The notes: generated from the letters alone by a model not told the origin. A DNA stretch of 14,245 nucleotides from Prevotellaceae bacterium (GCA_031257455.1 JAIROQ010000148.1:1-14245); one strand, 5' to 3'; shown: positions 1-8,990, counted from the first letter of the stretch. Program-made: numbers and translations.

Positions 1-273
1 ATTCCTTTTCAAATCAATCCGCACTACACCGATTTCTTCGACCCGAAGCACGGCGGCGAAACGCGCGAGCAACGTATCGCGGAATACCTTGCAGCCAATC
101 CCGCCATGTATGTGGCAGGACTGCGCGAAGCCTCCATGCTGTATGTCGAAGGACAGCAATTGCGACTGCACGGCGACCGGCCGCTACGGATATTCAAATA
201 CGGACAGCCCCCAAAAGAATACCGCGCCGGCGATGACTTGGGCTTTTTGATGACAGGAAGCGGCAATATTTAA
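1..273 (+). CDS. pepE: Dipeptidase E (peptidase S51), C-terminal part, 5' truncated by window edge
   Basis: The window opens inside this gene; frame 1 reads 90 codons to TAA at 271-273. The peptide begins IPFQINPHYTDF and continues with HGGETREQRIAEYLAANP and VAGLREASML. This matches the C-terminal third of alpha-aspartyl dipeptidase (PepE, family S51), a cytoplasmic serine peptidase that cleaves Asp-X dipeptides. In the family, the His of the INPH(F/Y)TD motif belongs to the Ser-Asp-His triad; here it is residue 8 of the fragment. The nucleophile Ser and the Asp would lie upstream of base 1 and cannot be checked. The end is intact and ends in a short C-terminal strand like that of other PepE proteins. 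It lies 79 bp upstream of the Rpn gene, which has its own promoter-like box, so the two need not be co-transcribed. The family call is confident; substrate specificity is inferred from the family. Confidence 0.88.
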   Translation: MPFQINPHYTDFFDPKHGGETREQRIAEYLAANPAMYVAGLREASMLYVEGQQLRLHGDRPLRIFKYGQPPKEYRAGDDLGFLMTGSGNI

Positions 274-317
274 TACGTTGCTCCTGACGCAACGGCGGGT
301 AATTTTTAAATTTTATG

Positions 318-325
318 TAACTTTG
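318..325 (+). promoter_or_regulatory. Bacteroidota-type -7 box upstream of the Rpn nuclease gene
   Basis: TAACTTTG matches the Bacteroidota -7 consensus TAnnTTTG and lies 27 bp before the ATG at 353, a usual distance for a short leader in this phylum. The region around it is A+T-rich. I see no good -33 TTTG at the expected 17-23 bp upstream, so only half of the promoter is supported. Confidence 0.45.
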
Positions 326-352
326 TTCCGTTTAATCGAAAATTATACAACT

Positions 353-1315
353 ATGGCACGTTATCTTGACCCCAAAAACGACTTAACATTTAAGCGCATT
401 TTCGGCGAACATGAACACTTGTGCAAGAGTTTGCTCAATAGCATGCTTCCGCTGGAACCCTCGCAGCAAATTGTCACCCTGCACTACCAGCCAAGCGAAT
501 TGGTACCGGAAATCCCTGCATTGAAAGACTCGATAGTCGATGTACATTGCGTTGATAACACCGGCCGGCAATTTATCGTGGAAATGCAGATGTACTGGAC
601 GGACAGTTTCCGAAGTCGTGTGCTGTTCAACGCATCCAAAGCGTACATCAAACAATTGGACAGCGCAAAGGAATACAGGTTTCTTCAGCCGGTGTATGCA
701 CTGAGTTTCGTCAATGAGGTATTTGACCATGACACAACAGACTATTACCATGATTACAAAATCGTGAACATAGCCAATAAGGAAAAGCAATTAGAGGGAT
801 TGGAGTTTGTATTCATCGAATTGCCGAAATACCATCCGGTCAATCGAGCCGAAAAGAAGTTGTATGATTTGTGGTTGATGTTCCTGACGCAAATCAAGGA
901 AGGAGCGGAGGCCGTTCCCCCTGAACTGTTGGAAGAGGAAATTACCAAAGAGGCAGTTCAATATTTGGAAAGCAGTTCCTACACGCGTGGCCAATTGGAT
1001 GCGTATGACCGTTATTGGGATTCCATTCGCACCGAGCGCATGTACTATCTTGATGCATTACATGCAGGTCTGAAAAAAGGCATAGAAAAAGGCATAGAAA
1101 AAGGCATAGAAAAAGGCATAGAAAAAGGCATAGAAAAAGGTATAGAAAAAGGCAAAGCGGAAGGGCTGAAAGAAGGTCTGGAAAAAAGTTTGGAAAACGT
1201 TGTCATTAACGGTAAACGTCATGGGTTTTCATTAGAACAAATACACACCCTTACCGGCCTGAGCACCGAAAGAATTGTAGAAATTCTCCATTCAACTGCG
1301 GAAAAGGGCAGCTGA
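353..1315 (+). CDS. Rpn family recombination-promoting nuclease / PD-(D/E)XK transposase-like protein
   Basis: A 320-aa protein starting at ATG 353, where the family N-terminus MARYLDPKNDLTFKRIFG begins. The frame is open further upstream, but a start at 278 would put the promoter-like box inside the gene. The PD-(D/E)XK core shows Asp63 (SIVDVHC) and the ExQ motif Glu77-x-Gln79 (VEMQM), the expected metal-binding and catalytic residues. Members of this family (PDDEXK_2/Rpn) are DNA endonucleases often annotated as transposases, without transposon ends; E. coli Rpn proteins increase RecA-independent recombination. Residues 241-260 or so are a repeated KGIE heptad-like helix coded by a 12-bp tandem repeat. 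The C-terminus (GFSLEQIHTLTGLSTERIVEIL) is the small helical tail common in the family. No terminal inverted repeats were seen, so I do not call a mobile element. The in vivo role here is unknown. Confidence 0.85.
   Translation: MARYLDPKNDLTFKRIFGEHEHLCKSLLNSMLPLEPSQQIVTLHYQPSELVPEIPALKDSIVDVHCVDNTGRQFIVEMQMYWTDSFRSRVLFNASKAYIKQLDSAKEYRFLQPVYALSFVNEVFDHDTTDYYHDYKIVNIANKEKQLEGLEFVFIELPKYHPVNRAEKKLYDLWLMFLTQIKEGAEAVPPELLEEEITKEAVQYLESSSYTRGQLDAYDRYWDSIRTERMYYLDALHAGLKKGIEKGIEKGIEKGIEKGIEKGIEKGKAEGLKEGLEKSLENVVINGKRHGFSLEQIHTLTGLSTERIVEILHSTAEKGS
1079..1150 (+). repeat. In-frame 12-bp tandem repeat, six units, inside the Rpn gene
   Basis: GGCATAGAAAAA is repeated head to tail from 1079 to 1138 (five identical units), then one unit with a single change (GGTATAGAAAAA, 1139-1150) and a decayed GGCAAA. 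Each unit codes for Gly-Ile-Glu-Lys, so copy-number change keeps the reading frame and only lengthens or shortens the charged helix. Confidence 0.95.
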
Positions 1316-1369
1316 AATTCCCCATTGAAAGATTTTTGTCTAAAAAAACTTATCTCCAACTAAGGCGTG

Positions 1370-1389
1370 TGCTAATGTGACTAATTGGG
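1370..1389 (+). repeat. 20-bp dispersed repeat, inverted partner at 9511-9530
   Basis: TGCTAATGTGACTAATTGGG is the exact reverse complement of 9511-9530. The same intergenic stretch (1316-1469) also holds GCGTCAGC (1395-1402), AAATCTTTAAAT words and GCCAAATCTGTAAAT (1441-1455), all of which recur upstream of gyrB or near atpC. The copies flank the whole ATP synthase operon. Confidence 0.9.
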
Positions 1390-1431
1390 CTGGCGCGTCA
1401 GCTTAAATCTTTAAATTTTTAAATCTTTAAA

Positions 1432-1445
1432 TTGGCGCAAGCCAA
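1432..1445 (-). terminator. Possible weak hairpin after atpG
   Basis: TTGGC and GCCAA form a 5-bp stem with a 4-base loop, 24 bp past the atpG stop in the direction of atp transcription. It is followed by an A+T-rich run, not a proper U tract. It could be the end of the atp transcript or merely part of the dispersed filler sequence. No stronger terminator was seen between atpG and the Rpn gene, which converge here. Confidence 0.25.
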
Positions 1446-1469
1446 ATCTGTAAATGGTCACTCCAATTC

Positions 1470-2342
1470 TTAATTCTTCATCGTTCCGCCGATCATGTCG
1501 AGGAGTTCGTTGGTGATGGCCTGTTGCCGCGATTTATTGTAGGCAATGACCAGTTCGCCGATAAGTTCATCGGCATTGTCGGTGGCGGTTTGCATGGCCA
1601 CGACACGCGCCGCATGTTCCGACGCATTGGAGTCTAAAAGGATGGTATAAAGTTTTAGCTTGAGCGATTTCGGCAGTAATTCGGCCAATATTGTTTCCTG
1701 CGATGGTTCGAGGAGGTAGCTTGCAAGGGTTCGTTTTGTCGCGGTGTTTTCAAGCGCCGGCAGGGTCAGGGGCAGGAAGTTTTCACGGGTGAGTATTTGC
1801 ACGCCGGCGCTTTTGAAATGATGATAAACGACCTCCACCCGGTCAATCGCCTTGCGGTTAAAAAGGGTAATCAGTTCGCCGGTAAAGGCCGCGATGGTAT
1901 CGTAGTCGGGTTTGGCGGCCAGCCCTTCAAAGTAGCGGGTAACGGCGTATCCCGATTTGCGTGCGGCTTCGAATATTTTTTTCCCGATGGTATAAATAAG
2001 GATATTTTCTTTCGGGAGGTGTTCATAGGCGGATAATGTTTTGCGAAATTCTTTAATGACGTTGGAATTGAATGAACCTGCCAGCGAACTGTCGGACGAA
2101 AAGGCAATGATGGCCACGCGTTCGGGGGTGCGTTCTTCCGACAGGGGCGTATAAAAGTCTTCTCCCGCCGCCAGCACGCTGCGAAGAATGTGGTGCAGGG
2201 CATTGGAATAAGGAAGCATGCCGGCAATATTTTTCTGGGCTTTATTCAGTTTTGCCGCCGATACCATTTTCATGGCAGCCGTGATTTTCTGCGTGGTTTT
2301 TACCGACTGTATCCGTTCTTTTATTTCCTTGAATGCCGCCAT
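1470..2342 (-). CDS. atpG: ATP synthase F1 subunit gamma
   Basis: A 290-aa protein, the usual gamma length. Gamma is the central rotor shaft of F1; its long N- and C-terminal helices form the coiled coil inside the alpha3beta3 ring and transmit rotation from the c ring. The start MAAFKEIKERIQSVK and the following TQKITAAMKMVSAAKL are the canonical N-terminal helix. The end, ELIGELVIAYNKSRQQAITNELLDMIGG, is the canonical C-terminal helix with the conserved NKxRQxxIT pattern. The ATG at 2342 is 15 bp after the atpA stop, so it is read as the last gene of the operon. Placing atpG last, after atpA, with atpD and atpC moved to the front, is the Bacteroidota arrangement. The stop codon lies within a TAATTC-type word that also occurs in the filler upstream of gyrB. 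Confidence 0.97.
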   Translation of the reverse strand: MAAFKEIKERIQSVKTTQKITAAMKMVSAAKLNKAQKNIAGMLPYSNALHHILRSVLAAGEDFYTPLSEERTPERVAIIAFSSDSSLAGSFNSNVIKEFRKTLSAYEHLPKENILIYTIGKKIFEAARKSGYAVTRYFEGLAAKPDYDTIAAFTGELITLFNRKAIDRVEVVYHHFKSAGVQILTRENFLPLTLPALENTATKRTLASYLLEPSQETILAELLPKSLKLKLYTILLDSNASEHAARVVAMQTATDNADELIGELVIAYNKSRQQAITNELLDMIGGTMKN

Positions 2343-2357
2343 GCCGTTGGGAATAGA

Positions 2358-3938
2358 CTATTTTAAGATACTTGTTATTTCCGCCGCCAGTTTTTCAATG
2401 GCATTGGTTACATCTTCATTGATGACGCCGTTTTTCAAAGGGGTCAGGATATCGTCTTTGTGGCGTGCATCGAGGGCTTCGACAAACATCCGTTCAAATT
2501 CGTTGACGCGGTTTAATTTAATATCGCGCAGTAGTCCTTGCGTGCCGCAGTAGAGTACGGCAATTTGTTTTTCTACCGGCGCCGGCGCGTATTTCGGTTG
2601 AATTAAGAGGCGCGTATTTTTTTGTCCCTTGTCAATCGTGAAGGCCGTAACGGGGTCGATGTCGCCGCCGAATTTGGTGAACGCTTCCAGTTCGCGGTAT
2701 TGCGCCTGGTCGATTTTGAGGGTCCCCGCGACTTTCTTCATCGCCTTGATTTGCGCATTCCCGCCCACGCGCGACACGGAAATACCTACGTTGATGGCCG
2801 GCCGTATTCCCTGGTTGAATAAATCGGTGTCAAGGAAAATTTGTCCGTCTGTAATCGAAATCACGTTGGTAGGGATATAAGCGGAAACGTCACCCGCCTG
2901 CGTTTCGATGACAGGCAATGCGGTGAGCGACCCGCCGCCCTTGACTTTTCCTTTCAGGCTTTCGGGTAAATCGTTCATGGAGGCGGCGACTTCGGGCTGG
3001 TTGATAATTTTAGCCGCCCGTTCCAGCAGTCGTGAATGCAGGTAGAAAATATCGCCCGGATAGGCTTCGCGTCCGGACGGCCTGCGCAGGATAAGCGATA
3101 CTTCGCGGTAAGCCACCGCCTGCTTTGAGAGGTCGTCAAAAATCACGAGCGCATGGCGTCCGGTATCGCGGAAATATTCGCCGATGGCCGCTCCGGCAAA
3201 GGGGGCAAAATATTGCATGGCGGCAGGGTCGGCAGCGGTGGCCGCTACGACAATCGTATAATCCATCGCGCCTTTTTCGCGCAGGGTATTCACGATAGCC
3301 GCCACAGTAGAGCCTTTTTGCCCGACCGCTACGTAGATGCAATATACCGGGTCGCCGTTCAGGTAGCCCTCGCGCTGGTTGATAATCGTGTCTAAGGCAA
3401 TGGATGTTTTTCCGGTTTGCCGGTCGCCGATGATTAATTCGCGTTGCCCGCGTCCAATGGGTATCATGGCGTCTACCGCTTTGACGCCTGTTTGTAGAGG
3501 CTGGTTCACCGGCTGGCGGAAAATCACGCCCGGCGCTTTTCTTTCCAATGGCATCAGAAAGCGTTCGCCGGTAACAGGGCCTTTTCCATCGAGGGTTTCG
3601 CCCAGCGGGTCTATCACGCGTCCCAGCATTCCTTCGCCGACATTAATGGAGGCGATTTTACCGGTGCGGCGTACCGAAAAACCTTCTTTAATATGGTCGG
3701 TCGTTCCCAGCAATACCGCGCCCACATTGTCTTCTTCAAGGTTCATTACTACGCCCATCATGCCGTCCTGAAATTCGAGCAGTTCATTTGCTTCGGCATT
3801 GGCCAGTCCATAGATGCGCGCCACGCCATCGCTGACCTGCAATACTACGCCCACTTCATCATACTGCAATTTGGCGTCAATATTTTCCAATTGCATTTTT
3901 AAAATCCGGGAAACTTCGCTTACTTTTATATCCGACAT
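2358..3938 (-). CDS. atpA: ATP synthase F1 subunit alpha
   Basis: A 526-aa protein, full length for the regulatory, non-catalytic nucleotide-binding subunit of the F1 hexamer. Order seen: N-terminal beta-barrel (about 25-95), P-loop GDRQTGKT at 171-178, Walker B region VIFDDL at 265-270, and the signature [11 protein letters not shown], with Arg390 as the arginine finger that reaches the neighbouring beta active site. The C-terminal helical domain is complete. The ATG at 3938 is supported by the standard N-terminus and by a 47-bp A-rich gap after atpH. No TAnnTTTG box was found in that gap, so the gene is probably expressed from the operon promoter upstream of atpD. Nothing is missing or broken. 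Confidence 0.98.
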   Translation of the reverse strand: MSDIKVSEVSRILKMQLENIDAKLQYDEVGVVLQVSDGVARIYGLANAEANELLEFQDGMMGVVMNLEEDNVGAVLLGTTDHIKEGFSVRRTGKIASINVGEGMLGRVIDPLGETLDGKGPVTGERFLMPLERKAPGVIFRQPVNQPLQTGVKAVDAMIPIGRGQRELIIGDRQTGKTSIALDTIINQREGYLNGDPVYCIYVAVGQKGSTVAAIVNTLREKGAMDYTIVVAATAADPAAMQYFAPFAGAAIGEYFRDTGRHALVIFDDLSKQAVAYREVSLILRRPSGREAYPGDIFYLHSRLLERAAKIINQPEVAASMNDLPESLKGKVKGGGSLTALPVIETQAGDVSAYIPTNVISITDGQIFLDTDLFNQGIRPAINVGISVSRVGGNAQIKAMKKVAGTLKIDQAQYRELEAFTKFGGDIDPVTAFTIDKGQKNTRLLIQPKYAPAPVEKQIAVLYCGTQGLLRDIKLNRVNEFERMFVEALDARHKDDILTPLKNGVINEDVTNAIEKLAAEITSILK

Positions 3939-3985
3939 AGTTATTTTATTTCTTAGTGATTTTTCTACTGGTTTCTATTAAACGG

Positions 3986-4543
3986 TTAGACGATGATTTT
4001 ATTTTTACGGATAAATTGCCGCCGTACTTTTTCCAGTTGTCCCGCCACAGAGGCGTCCAGCCGGAGGTCGTTTATCTGAAAAATAAAGCCGCCTTTGATG
4101 CTTGGGTCGATGCGGTTTTCTATTTCCACTTTTCCCTGCGTTTGTTGTTCCGCGCGGCGGCGGATGCGTTCGATAATGGCTTCGGGCAGCGGCTCTGCGG
4201 ATATGAGCAAGGCCTGTCCGATGCGGCGTGCCAGCCGGTAAAGCGTTATATAGCCCAATGCAATGTTACGCACTAAATTTTCGCGGCGGTTTTTGAGCAA
4301 CAGCCGTACAAAACGCTGATAACTGTCTTCCGCCGCCGTTGCGCCGGACAGGTTGTACAGCAGTTGCAGCTTGTCGGCATACGGTACTACCGGGCTGCTG
4401 ATTGTTTCGAGCAGGTGCGGCGTGTCCGCGACCGTACCCGACAATAATTTCATCCGGTCATAAAGCGCCGTGTCTTCACCGCGTGCGGCGGCGTATTCCA
4501 ACAGGGCTTTTGCGTATCGTCTGGCGATGTGTCCTTCGTTCAT
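3986..4543 (-). CDS. atpH: ATP synthase F1 subunit delta
   Basis: A 185-aa protein of normal size for delta (OSCP homologue), which sits on top of F1 and joins it to the peripheral stalk formed by subunit b. The N-terminal helical domain begins IARRYAKALLEYAAARG, as in the family. The C-terminal part contains the conserved segment VEIENRIDPSIKGGFIFQIN, where the Gly-Gly-Phe pattern is diagnostic. The ATG at 4543 follows the atpF TAG (4545-4547) with one base between them (TAGTATG), so translation is probably coupled to that of atpF. The middle of the protein is less conserved, as is usual. No oddity seen. Confidence 0.95.
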   Translation of the reverse strand: MNEGHIARRYAKALLEYAAARGEDTALYDRMKLLSGTVADTPHLLETISSPVVPYADKLQLLYNLSGATAAEDSYQRFVRLLLKNRRENLVRNIALGYITLYRLARRIGQALLISAEPLPEAIIERIRRRAEQQTQGKVEIENRIDPSIKGGFIFQINDLRLDASVAGQLEKVRRQFIRKNKIIV

Positions 4544-4544
4544 A

Positions 4545-5036
4545 CTACATTATCCGTTCCGTTTCGTCAAGCATTTGCAGGATGAAAGCCTCTTCTTTTG
4601 ATTTATCATCCAGTTGCCGGTGCAAGACTTTTTCTGCAATATCCACCGACAGCATTGCCACCTGCGCGTTGATTTCCCCGAGGGCTTTTTCCTTTTGCAG
4701 TTCGATGCGCTGGCGTGCCAGGGCGAGTTGTTTTTCCGTTTCCTCTACGGCTTTTTGCTGTGCATTGAGGAGTAACTGTTCGCCGTCAGCCATCGCCTTT
4801 TTGATGATAGCGGCCTGTTGCCTGCGTGCTTCATCAAGTATGGCGAGTGATTCCTCTTTTACGTTCTCGAGCTTCCGGGCGGCTTCCTCTGCGGCTTCGA
4901 GCGATTGACTGATATGGTCGCGCCGCTTGTTCACCATGCCGGTGATAACGGGAAAGCCGAATTTCGCCAGCAGCCCCAATACGATGAGGAAACTGAACGT
5001 CATCCAGAACAGCAAACCAAAATCCGGTGTTAGCAT
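4545..5036 (-). CDS. atpF: ATP synthase Fo subunit b
   Basis: A 163-aa protein of standard length. Subunit b anchors the peripheral stalk in the membrane and holds delta/alpha3beta3 stationary. One membrane segment is seen at about residues 7-29 (LLFWMTFSFLIVLGLLAKFGF), followed by a long charged amphipathic helix rich in Ala, Glu, Lys and Arg that forms the dimeric coiled coil (about 36-150). The ATG at 5036 is 12 bp after the atpE stop; the atpH start follows one base past its own stop. Only one b-type gene is present, so the stalk is expected to be a homodimer, not the b/b' pair of phototrophs. Confidence 0.95.
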   Translation of the reverse strand: MLTPDFGLLFWMTFSFLIVLGLLAKFGFPVITGMVNKRRDHISQSLEAAEEAARKLENVKEESLAILDEARRQQAAIIKKAMADGEQLLLNAQQKAVEETEKQLALARQRIELQKEKALGEINAQVAMLSVDIAEKVLHRQLDDKSKEEAFILQMLDETERIM

Positions 5037-5048
5037 AATTTTTTCTAT

Positions 5049-5288
5049 TTATGCCAGGAAACAAACGACAAGTGCAAACAGTGCCGCGCCTTCTACGAAT
5101 GACGCCATAATAATCATCGACATGCGGATAAAGTCTGCTACTTCCGGCTGGCGGGCTATAGACTCCATTGCCGAAGTGCCGATTTTACCAAGACCGATAC
5201 CGGCGCCGATTACGGCTATACCGGCTCCAAGCGGAGCAAATACTGCGCCGGAAAGTGTTTGCAAAAATGTAATTACTAATGGTAACAT
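5049..5288 (-). CDS. atpE: ATP synthase Fo subunit c (proton type)
   Basis: A 79-aa hairpin protein that forms the rotating c ring. Two membrane helices are seen, about 9-42 and 52-78, joined by the polar loop ARQPE (45-49) that contacts gamma and epsilon. The ion-carrying carboxylate is Glu66 in helix 2 (SFVEGAAL). In Na+-driven rings such as Ilyobacter tartaricus a Gln in helix 1 and Ser/Thr and Tyr next to the Glu supply extra ligands. Here the aligned positions are Leu33, Gly67, Ala68 and Phe71, so the ring is inferred to carry protons. The first helix is Gly-rich (GAGIAVIGAGIGLG), as needed for tight packing. The 42-bp gap before the ATG at 5288 is very A+T-rich and may promote high translation of this multicopy subunit. 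Confidence 0.97.
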   Translation of the reverse strand: MLPLVITFLQTLSGAVFAPLGAGIAVIGAGIGLGKIGTSAMESIARQPEVADFIRMSMIIMASFVEGAALFALVVCFLA

Positions 5289-5330
5289 AATTTTTTTGTT
5301 TTTAAATTTATAATTTTTATTAATTAAAGT
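5289..5330 (-). promoter_or_regulatory. A-rich leader before atpE
   Basis: The 42 bases between the atpB stop and the atpE ATG are almost wholly A and T on the coding strand and end in an A-run right before the ATG. There is no Shine-Dalgarno sequence. In Bacteroidota, A-rich, unstructured initiation regions favour translation, and c is needed in many copies per enzyme, so this is inferred to be a translation enhancer rather than a promoter. Confidence 0.4.
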
Positions 5331-6413
5331 TTATGCTTTTACTTTTTTCGGGTGATGCGAAGGCTGCGATAATCCTATGAACACCGCCGACAGCATGGTG
5401 AATACATAGGCTTGGATATAGGCTACCAACAGTTCGAGGCAATTCATAATAATCGACAAAATCACGGAGAACGCCGTCATTCCAACGTTCATGGCAACCC
5501 CCATTTCTACCGTTACGAATATCATAAACGTCAATGAAAGGATGACCGTATGGCCTGCAAAAATATTCGCCAGCAAACGTACCATCAATGCAAACGGTTT
5601 GGTAAAAATGCCGAATAATTCAATCACCGGAATGATGGGTATCGGCACTTTCAGCCATACCGGTACATCCGGCCAGAAGATTTCCTTCCAGTATTCACGG
5701 TTGCCGAACAGGTTTACCGCTACGAGGGTGCATAACGCCAGTATGCACGTAACGGCAATATTCCCGGTGGTATTAGCGCCGCCGGGAAATATCGGGATAA
5801 TGCCCATGACATTATTGATAAGTATGAAGAAAAATGCCGTCAGTAAATAGGGCGCATACCGCTGGTGGCGGTCGCCGATGTTTTTGCGTATTACTTCATC
5901 GTAAATATTCATCACGAACATTTCTATGGCGCATACAAACTTTCCGGGAACGGCATTTTCCGGCCGCCGCCGGTACCAACGCGCTACGCTCAGGAATAAT
6001 GCCAGCATGATAGCCGAATTTATCATCAGCGCCAACGCATTTTTGGTAATGGAAATATCCCATGGGCGGCAGGCTTCCCCTGCGGCATTATGGTAGATAA
6101 TTTTTCCTTTGTACTTCCCTTCCCCGTCTATGCGGAAGCCCTTGTATGTTCTGCCGTGCGCCAGGTGTTTCGATGAAAATACTTGCCAGCCGTTGTCTTC
6201 GGAATGTACAATCACCGGCAGGTAAACCGATATATGATGGCCGTTAATCGTGGTGATGTGCCACCAGTAACTGTCGGCGGTGTGTTCATTGATAATCTCG
6301 CTTATCTGCGGTTTTTCTTCTTCGGTATAGGTGTCGGCTGTAGCGCACAGGGGCAGCAACCAGCCAAGCGCTACCGCGCCCAATGAAATCAATATGCGTT
6401 TACAGATATACAT
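5331..6413 (-). CDS. atpB: ATP synthase Fo subunit a, with exported N-terminal extension
   Basis: A 360-aa protein, about 90 residues longer than E. coli subunit a (271 aa). The extra part is N-terminal: residues 1-27 look like a signal peptide (ISLGAVALGWLLPLCATADT) and about 28-120 form a soluble, Trp/Gly-rich domain, as is usual in Bacteroidota. The membrane part follows, with helices at about 128-146, 186-205, 218-236, 258-275, 285-308 and 313-346. The essential Arg is Arg279 in FALMVRLLANIFAGH; the helix that faces it carries Glu327 and Gln334 (LELLVAYIQAYVFTML). Together with Glu66 of subunit c these form the proton path. The ATG at 6413 lies 4 bp past the stop of the small membrane-protein gene. 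Confidence 0.96.
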   Translation of the reverse strand: MYICKRILISLGAVALGWLLPLCATADTYTEEEKPQISEIINEHTADSYWWHITTINGHHISVYLPVIVHSEDNGWQVFSSKHLAHGRTYKGFRIDGEGKYKGKIIYHNAAGEACRPWDISITKNALALMINSAIMLALFLSVARWYRRRPENAVPGKFVCAIEMFVMNIYDEVIRKNIGDRHQRYAPYLLTAFFFILINNVMGIIPIFPGGANTTGNIAVTCILALCTLVAVNLFGNREYWKEIFWPDVPVWLKVPIPIIPVIELFGIFTKPFALMVRLLANIFAGHTVILSLTFMIFVTVEMGVAMNVGMTAFSVILSIIMNCLELLVAYIQAYVFTMLSAVFIGLSQPSHHPKKVKA

Positions 6414-6417
6414 CCGG

Positions 6418-6858
6418 TTACTTTTCTTTTGTGTCAGGCCGTTTGTAGTGTCGTTCGATACCGCGCAGCGCCACTATTTCCAGTCCCATAAATACCAGAT
6501 AAAACAGCAGGAACGATATCAGGAATACGCGGAATACGGGCGCATCCAGCGTCAGGTAACAAATAAAGAACAGCAGCAGCGCGACTACCAGCTTACTCAT
6601 TTTCCAAATCAGGAAATAATTGTTGACCTGCGCCGGCAGAATGCTTCCTTCCCGGAGCTTTTTCTCCCATTGCCGCGTAAGCCCTGCAAAAGCGAGCAGG
6701 AAGCACAGAAACAATACCGGGACATAGCGGCATTCCGTAAAATTATATTGCGGCATCACCCACCGGAGGAGGATTTCCATACCCGTCCACAGCAGCAGCC
6801 AGACAGCTATTGCCAGTCCAAATACGTGCGCTTTCTTTTCAAAAAATTTCATTTGCAT
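6418..6858 (-). CDS. Small four-helix membrane protein at the AtpI position of the atp operon
   Basis: A 146-aa protein from ATG 6858, seven bases after the atpC stop. A GTG at 6879, inside atpC, would add seven residues and overlap by 14 bp; I prefer the ATG. Four hydrophobic segments are seen at about 11-31, 45-61, 86-104 and 109-131, separated by basic stretches (TRQWEKKLRE between 2 and 3; a basic tail RGIERHYKRPDTKEK). I do not recognise a named domain with certainty. Its place directly before atpB and its topology resemble AtpI/AtpZ-type proteins, which help c-ring assembly or ion supply in other bacteria, and a hypothetical gene at this position is common in Bacteroidota atp operons. 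A role in Fo assembly is inferred from position, not from sequence motifs. Confidence 0.8.
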   Translation of the reverse strand: MQMKFFEKKAHVFGLAIAVWLLLWTGMEILLRWVMPQYNFTECRYVPVLFLCFLLAFAGLTRQWEKKLREGSILPAQVNNYFLIWKMSKLVVALLLFFICYLTLDAPVFRVFLISFLLFYLVFMGLEIVALRGIERHYKRPDTKEK

Positions 6859-6865
6859 TGGATTT

Positions 6866-7114
6866 TTATGGTTCGACACATACGGTTATTTTGTTCCTGT
6901 TCACTTCCACAAAGCCGCCGCCAACAGGTATTATTTCGTCTTTCCCGTCTCCCGTTACACATTTTATCGCACCTTTGGCAAGCATGGAAATCAACGGCGC
7001 ATGCGCGGGATAGACCGCAAATTCGCCCGCCTGTCCGGGGAATACGGCATATTCCAAACCGCCCTCATAAAGCGTTCCTTTCGGCGATACTATTCGGATG
7101 TGTAGAGATTTCAA
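6866..7114 (-). CDS. atpC: ATP synthase F1 subunit epsilon, short form, probable TTG start
   Basis: An 82-aa protein that contains only the N-terminal beta-sandwich of epsilon: LHIRIVSPKGTLYEGGLEYAVFPGQAGEFAVYPAHAPLISMLAKG is the conserved fold, with the PGxxGEFxVxxxHAPL pattern. The C-terminal two-helix domain that inhibits ATP hydrolysis in E. coli epsilon (about 139 aa) is absent, as is usual in Bacteroidota. Reading back from the stop there is no ATG before the conserved sequence: the first Met codon is inside the domain (about residue 44). The most likely start is TTG at 7114, 23 bp past the atpD stop. The gene ends seven bases before the next ATG. The intergenic gap contains AAATCTTTAAAT, a word also seen downstream of atpG. 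Confidence 0.93.
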   Translation of the reverse strand: MKSLHIRIVSPKGTLYEGGLEYAVFPGQAGEFAVYPAHAPLISMLAKGAIKCVTGDGKDEIIPVGGGFVEVNRNKITVCVEP

Positions 7115-7137
7115 AATTTAAAGATTTAAGGGTTTAA

Positions 7138-8694
<1,557 letters not shown>

Positions 8695-8721
8695 TCAGTT
8701 AATAGTTCAAAAAAAACCCCA

Positions 8722-8752
8722 CAAATGTAAGCATTTTTTTTATTAATTAAAA
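8722..8752 (-). promoter_or_regulatory. Probable promoter of the atp operon
   Basis: Read on the minus strand, TACATTTG (8729-8722) matches the -7 consensus TAnnTTTG exactly. A TTTT (8752-8749) stands 19 bp upstream as a weak -33 box, an acceptable spacing. The -7 box is 36 bp before the atpD ATG. It is the only full-consensus box I found upstream of atpD. Confidence 0.55.
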
Positions 8753-8834
8753 GTGTAGTCAGAGTAATTTCAGGTTTCAGGTTTGAAGTTTAAGGTTGGC
8801 GGGCGAGGGAACAATTTACGGATTGACAGATTTA

Positions 8835-8871
8835 GCTATTGACTATTTAATTATTGACTATTGACTATTTT
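8835..8871. repeat. ATTGACT-type short tandem repeat
   Basis: CTATTGACTATTT is followed by two further ATTGACT copies in direct succession. It is one of five short-period repeats packed into the 913 bp between atpD and gyrB. Confidence 0.8.
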
Positions 8872-8893
8872 GGCTTACGCCGCTGCGCCTGCC

Positions 8894-8932
8894 GCAACTT
8901 ACGACTTACGACTTATGACTTACGACTAAACG
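8894..8932. repeat. Left arm of a 39-bp inverted repeat built from ACTTACG heptamers
   Basis: Four head-to-tail heptamers (ACTTACG, one as ACTTATG) run from 8897 to 8924 and end in ACTAAACG. The reverse complement matches 9376-9414 at 35 of 39 positions. The two arms enclose array 1 (8991-9326). Confidence 0.93.
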
Positions 8933-8990
8933 AACAACCCGCCGCAGGCGCGAAAAGTTTTTTTTGAGGTATGCGGCGACTTTGCGGGAG

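Noticed and set aside
278..352. 25-residue N-terminal extension of the Rpn protein
   Set aside because: The family N-terminus starts at 353 and the TAnnTTTG box would lie inside the longer version.
353..1315. Insertion sequence around the Rpn 'transposase'
   Set aside because: No terminal inverted repeats or target duplications were found at its borders, and PD-(D/E)XK Rpn proteins usually stand alone.
5049..5288. Sodium-dependent ATP synthase
   Set aside because: The c subunit keeps the Glu but has Leu, Gly, Ala and Phe where Na+ types have Gln, Ser, Thr and Tyr ligands.
6331..7137. 268-aa plus-strand open frame opposite atpB, the small membrane protein and atpC
   Set aside because: It lies antisense to genes with clear homology or topology, and its translation is low-complexity and basic, without a domain.
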